Of a DNA stretch of 6,935 nucleotides, positions 5,084 to 6,935 are shown piece by piece. How positions within the stretch are numbered: the stretch's first letter is position 1; the number at the start of each line of letters is the position of its first letter. The DNA is taken from contig JBBRPS010000558.1 of the NCBI GenBank assembly GCA_038227745.1, positions 1 to 6,935 of the forward strand, given 5' to 3'. The stretch comes from DASPXY01 sp038227745. Its GTDB lineage: Bacteria > Planctomycetota > Planctomycetia > Gemmatales > Gemmataceae. Under the pieces are notes generated by a model that was not told the origin of the DNA, searched no databases, and saw nothing but the letters and a program-made list of their open reading frames with translations. A program made the position numbers and the translations under genes.

Positions 5084-6214
5084 TCAGCCGTCGGCGAGCG
5101 CCAGCCGCTGGCGGATCGGCGGGTGGTCGTAGAACAGCCACGCCACCAACGGGTGCGGGTCGGGGTCCGACTTGTTCAGCCGCGCCAGCTTCGTGAACGC
5201 CGAGCGGTAGGCGAGCGGGTCGCGCGTCCGCTCCAGGGCGTAGCGGTCGCACTGCCGCTCGAAGAAACGGCTCAGCGCGTTCTGCGCCGGGCTGAGCAGC
5301 AACCCGAACAGCGTCAGCACCAGCAGCACCAGCGCCAGCGCCGCCGGGTCGTTGAACGAGGCGTAGCCCAGCCCCTGCGCCGCGGCCCGCAGCACCAGGT
5401 CCACCAGCCAGAAGCCCGCCAGCGACAGGAGCACGCTGACGGCGACCATCTTCGGCAGGTGGCGGTGGACGTGGTGGCCGACCTCGTGCGCGAACACCAC
5501 CTCGATCTCCTCCGGCGTGAACTGCTCCAGCAGCGTGTCGCTCAGCAGCACGCGGCGCGTGCTGCCCAGCCCGGCCAGGGCCGCGTTCGCCTTGCGCGTC
5601 TCCTCGCTCAGGTGCAGGCGGTAAACGCCCTCGACCGTCAGGCCGGTGCCCGTGCTGAGGCGCTCCAGCCGCTGCTGCATGGCCGGATCGTCCAGGCGCG
5701 TCACCTTGTAGAACAGCGGCAGGATGACGACAGGCAACAGCCGGCCCAGCAAGAGCGTGACCGCGAGCCAGCCGAGCGCCGCCCACAGCCACCACGGGTG
5801 CGTCAGCCGCAGCAGGGCGTACAGCCCGAACAGCAGCGGCAGCCCGATCGCGCCGCCGACGAGGTAGCCCTTCACCTGCCGCCAGAGCCACTTGCCGGCC
5901 GTCTGGTTGCTCAGGCCGTATCGATGCTCGAGGACGTAGCCGGACCAGAACGACAACGGCAGGGTCAGCAGTTCGAGGCCGGCGCCGACCACCACCGCCA
6001 CGGCGAGCAGCCGCAGCCAGGGGCCGTCGCCGAGCCAGCCGCGCAGCCAGGTGTCGAGGGGCGGCCCGACGGCGAAGGCCATGACGGCAAGGAACGCCAG
6101 GCCGAGGAGGGTGTTGACGAGGACGGCGGTCAGCTTCTGGCGCTGGTAGCGCTTGACCTCTGGCGAGGTCGGCTCCAGGTCGGGGGCGGGCGGGACGGTA
6201 ACGAGAGGTTCCAT
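5084..6214 (-). CDS. M48 family (Ste24/CAAX-type) membrane zinc metallopeptidase
   Basis: This 376-residue integral membrane protease has the Ste24 (M48A) layout. The N-terminal region has hydrophobic segments at about 29-49, 66-86, 117-136 and 140-167, with the family motif YVLEHRYGLSNQT (93-105). It continues with LPLFYK (165-170) and KANAALAGLGSTRRVLLSDT (208-227). The zinc site is HEVGH (243-247) with E319 in SRFFERQCDRYA as third ligand; C322 stands where many relatives have Ala. Two more hydrophobic segments are at 255-278 and 291-308, and YDHPPIRQRLA closes the domain. Length matches bacterial members of about 400 residues. Bacterial homologues are thought to act in membrane protein turnover; prenyl-protein processing should not be assumed. 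The frame extends upstream to 6337, but ATG 6214 is preferred because homology starts after it and a TATAAT lies at 6263-6268. No Shine-Dalgarno is obvious. Confidence 0.9.
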   Translation of the reverse strand: MEPLVTVPPAPDLEPTSPEVKRYQRQKLTAVLVNTLLGLAFLAVMAFAVGPPLDTWLRGWLGDGPWLRLLAVAVVVGAGLELLTLPLSFWSGYVLEHRYGLSNQTAGKWLWRQVKGYLVGGAIGLPLLFGLYALLRLTHPWWLWAALGWLAVTLLLGRLLPVVILPLFYKVTRLDDPAMQQRLERLSTGTGLTVEGVYRLHLSEETRKANAALAGLGSTRRVLLSDTLLEQFTPEEIEVVFAHEVGHHVHRHLPKMVAVSVLLSLAGFWLVDLVLRAAAQGLGYASFNDPAALALVLLVLTLFGLLLSPAQNALSRFFERQCDRYALERTRDPLAYRSAFTKLARLNKSDPDPHPLVAWLFYDHPPIRQRLALADG

Positions 6215-6255
6215 GAACGCGCCGGGGGTTTGAGGGTCGGGGGTCGGCTCGGGCT

Positions 6256-6292
6256 GCCGTTCATTATAGCGTGACCCGAATGGCCTCCGTTT
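6256..6292 (-). promoter_or_regulatory. Possible promoter of the M48 peptidase gene
   Basis: On the minus strand a perfect TATAAT (6263-6268) lies about 50 bases before ATG 6214, in otherwise GC-rich sequence. The hexamer about 17 bases further upstream (ACGGAG) is a poor -35 match, so only the -10 element is supported. Its presence argues for translation from 6214 rather than from the upstream ATG at 6337. Confidence 0.4.
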
Positions 6293-6347
6293 TCGCAGCC
6301 CCACAGCGGGATGCACCTGGGGGAATTCACCCGGCAAGGAAGGGGGT

Positions 6348-6381
6348 CACGTAGGACGGCTCTCCCGAGCCGTCCTACGTG
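6348..6381. repeat. Palindromic repeat, family 3 (15-bp perfect arms)
   Basis: CACGTAGGACGGCTC at 6348-6362 and its exact complement at 6367-6381 surround a TCCC loop. The core GTAGGACGGCT is, from memory, a motif seen repeatedly in planctomycete intergenic regions; only one copy is present here. It lies in the 261-base gap between the M48 start and the HicB stop and supplies the stop codon of the truncated hicA frame. A weaker inverted pair (TGGCA / TGCCA) lies beside it at about 6392-6414. Confidence 0.8.
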
Positions 6382-6479
6382 GCGGGGTCGGTGGCAGGCG
6401 CGACCAGCGTGCCAAAACGAGGCGGCCCTGGCACGAACTTCCCATCCGCGCCAGTCAGCGCTGGTAGCTTGCCACTCAT
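6375..6479 (-). pseudogene. Truncated hicA remnant (HicA toxin N-terminus only)
   Basis: The ATG at 6479 overlaps the HicB stop as ATGA. The frame starts MSGKLPALTGA, matching the conserved HicA N-terminus (typically 'MSKLP.LTG.EV...'). It then changes to DGKFVPGPPRFGT and stops at TAG 6375-6377 inside a palindrome, giving 34 residues. The rest of the HicA double-stranded-RNA-binding-like domain, including the GSH motif with the catalytic histidine, is missing. I found no remnant of it further downstream before the M48 gene. The toxin is therefore very probably inactive, broken by deletion or by arrival of repeat sequence near 6446. Homology rests on about 11 residues plus the overlap and position after hicB. 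Confidence 0.65.
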
Positions 6480-6691
6480 GCTGGGACACTTACTCGCTGG
6501 ACGTCGACGAACTCCAGTCCACCAGCCTCCTCGGCCTTGACTTCCAGGCACAACGCGATCGCCTCCCGCACCCGGTCCATCAGCTCATCGAGCGAACGGG
6601 ACTGGGTATGGCAACCGGGGAGCGTCGGGACGGAGGCGACATAGCATCCTTCCTCGTCGCGTTCGATGATCACACTGAATTCTCGGCTCAT
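6476..6691 (-). CDS. hicB: HicB family antitoxin (short, UPF0150-like)
   Basis: This 71-residue protein is a short HicB/UPF0150 protein. It has the strand SREFSVIIERDEEGCYVASV (residues 2-21), then PTLPGCHTQSRSLDELMDRV and REAIALCLE, the usual partial RNase-H-like fold. It lacks the C-terminal DNA-binding domain of longer HicB proteins, so it would act by binding HicA and may not repress transcription alone. ATG 6691 is chosen over the in-frame ATG at 6730 because GGAGG lies just before it and the fold starts at once. HicB comes first and the hicA frame overlaps its end, an order known in several phyla. Because that toxin gene is truncated, this antitoxin appears to be an orphan here. Confidence 0.85.
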   Translation of the reverse strand: MSREFSVIIERDEEGCYVASVPTLPGCHTQSRSLDELMDRVREAIALCLEVKAEEAGGLEFVDVQRVSVPA

Positions 6692-6756
6692 AGGGCCTCC
6701 CTCAGACCTGCCAACGCTGCTGTTCCCCACCGAGATAGCGTATTGGGAAGAAAAGG

Positions 6757-6799
6757 TCAGGAACCTTTGTCGCTATCAATTCGCGACAAAGGTTCCTGA
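6757..6799. repeat. Palindromic repeat, family 4 (17-bp perfect arms)
   Basis: TCAGGAACCTTTGTCGC at 6757-6773 is exactly complemented at 6783-6799 with a 9-base spacer. It lies 66 bases upstream of the HicB start. It is less GC-rich than its surroundings and unrelated to the other three palindromes. It may be a dispersed element or an operator upstream of hicB. Confidence 0.8.
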
Positions 6800-6935
6800 G
6801 ACGAATGTCGCTGTTACGCGCAAGCCCTATTCCGGCAGCCGCTTGCGGCCGCCCTAAATATTAGAATATAAATAATATTCCTATCGTAATTAAGGGAACA
6901 GCCGCCGTGGTCGTGGGAGGGGCCGCCGTGGTCGC
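6800..6935. other. AT-rich island and short direct repeat, no supported gene
   Basis: The window's only strongly AT-rich stretch lies at about 6855-6895, with a small inverted pair AATATTA (6857-6863) / TAATATT (6873-6879). A GC-rich imperfect hairpin (6834-6853) precedes it. A 13-base direct repeat (GCCGCCGTGGTCG) follows at 6901-6913 and 6922-6934, a 21-base period. A short minus-strand open frame enters from the right edge and stops near 6816, but its codon use is unlike the neighbouring genes. It may be a promoter region for a gene beyond the window. Confidence 0.4.

Noticed and set aside
5123..6274. A 383-codon plus-strand open frame rich in Gln and Arg
   Set aside because: It is the antisense shadow of the M48 peptidase, whose HEVGH site and membrane segments are unmistakable.
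6215..6337. Longer start for the M48 peptidase at 6337
   Set aside because: The extra 41 residues are Pro/Arg/Gln-rich and unlike the family, and the TATAAT at 6263-6268 would lie inside the coding region.
6816..6935. Partial minus-strand gene entering from the right edge
   Set aside because: It is short, crosses the AT-rich island with codons unlike the neighbours, and shows no recognisable motif.
1..6935. CRISPR array, tRNA, rRNA or insertion-sequence transposase
   Set aside because: The repeats are inverted or paired and not regularly spaced, no cloverleaf or rRNA sequence was noticed, and no transposase frame is present.

Overview
The window is very GC-rich bacterial chromosome with wide intergenic gaps that carry long palindromes. 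The gene set points to Planctomycetota, possibly a Gemmatales/Gemmataceae-like organism: a secreted PQQ-type beta-propeller whose mature end begins DWPQWLGP, YkgJ-type cysteine-cluster proteins, DUF433/DUF5615 pairs, a HicB-type antitoxin and a TIGR04283 glycosyltransferase. This assignment is an inference from gene content and style, not from a marker gene.

Layout. Positions 1-4137 are one minus-strand series, read from right to left: YkgJ-type protein (4137-3727), a helical protein of unknown function that appears translationally coupled to it (3730-3263), DUF433 copy A (3194-2874) with a truncated DUF5615 remnant (2877 to about 2800), DUF433 copy B (2708-2391) with an intact DUF5615 PIN-like partner (2394-2047), a second YkgJ-type protein (2016-1564), and the secreted PQQ beta-propeller (1410-85). 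A TIGR04283 glycosyltransferase is divergent on the plus strand (4294-4968). It converges on a Ste24-like M48 membrane metallopeptidase (6214-5084), and a 30-bp-arm inverted repeat lies exactly between the two stop codons. On the right, a short HicB-type antitoxin (6691-6476) is followed, through an ATGA junction, by a hicA gene that keeps only about its first 11 codons before running into unrelated sequence and a palindrome. The last 245 bases hold a palindrome, an AT-rich island and a short direct repeat, with no supported gene.

Main points. (1) Two toxin-antitoxin-like loci of different families keep an intact antitoxin-type gene followed by a toxin reading frame that is cut off shortly after the overlapping stop/start. 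(2) The DUF433-DUF5615 cassette is duplicated in tandem, and about 167 bp covering leader plus gene start is almost identical between copies while the rest has diverged, which suggests gene conversion or recombination. (3) At least four unrelated long palindromes sit in the intergenic gaps, one family occurring twice. They look like dispersed REP/MITE-like elements, and some are placed where terminators would be. I did not find a convincing new multi-gene system; the decaying toxin-antitoxin loci and the palindromes are the most informative content.
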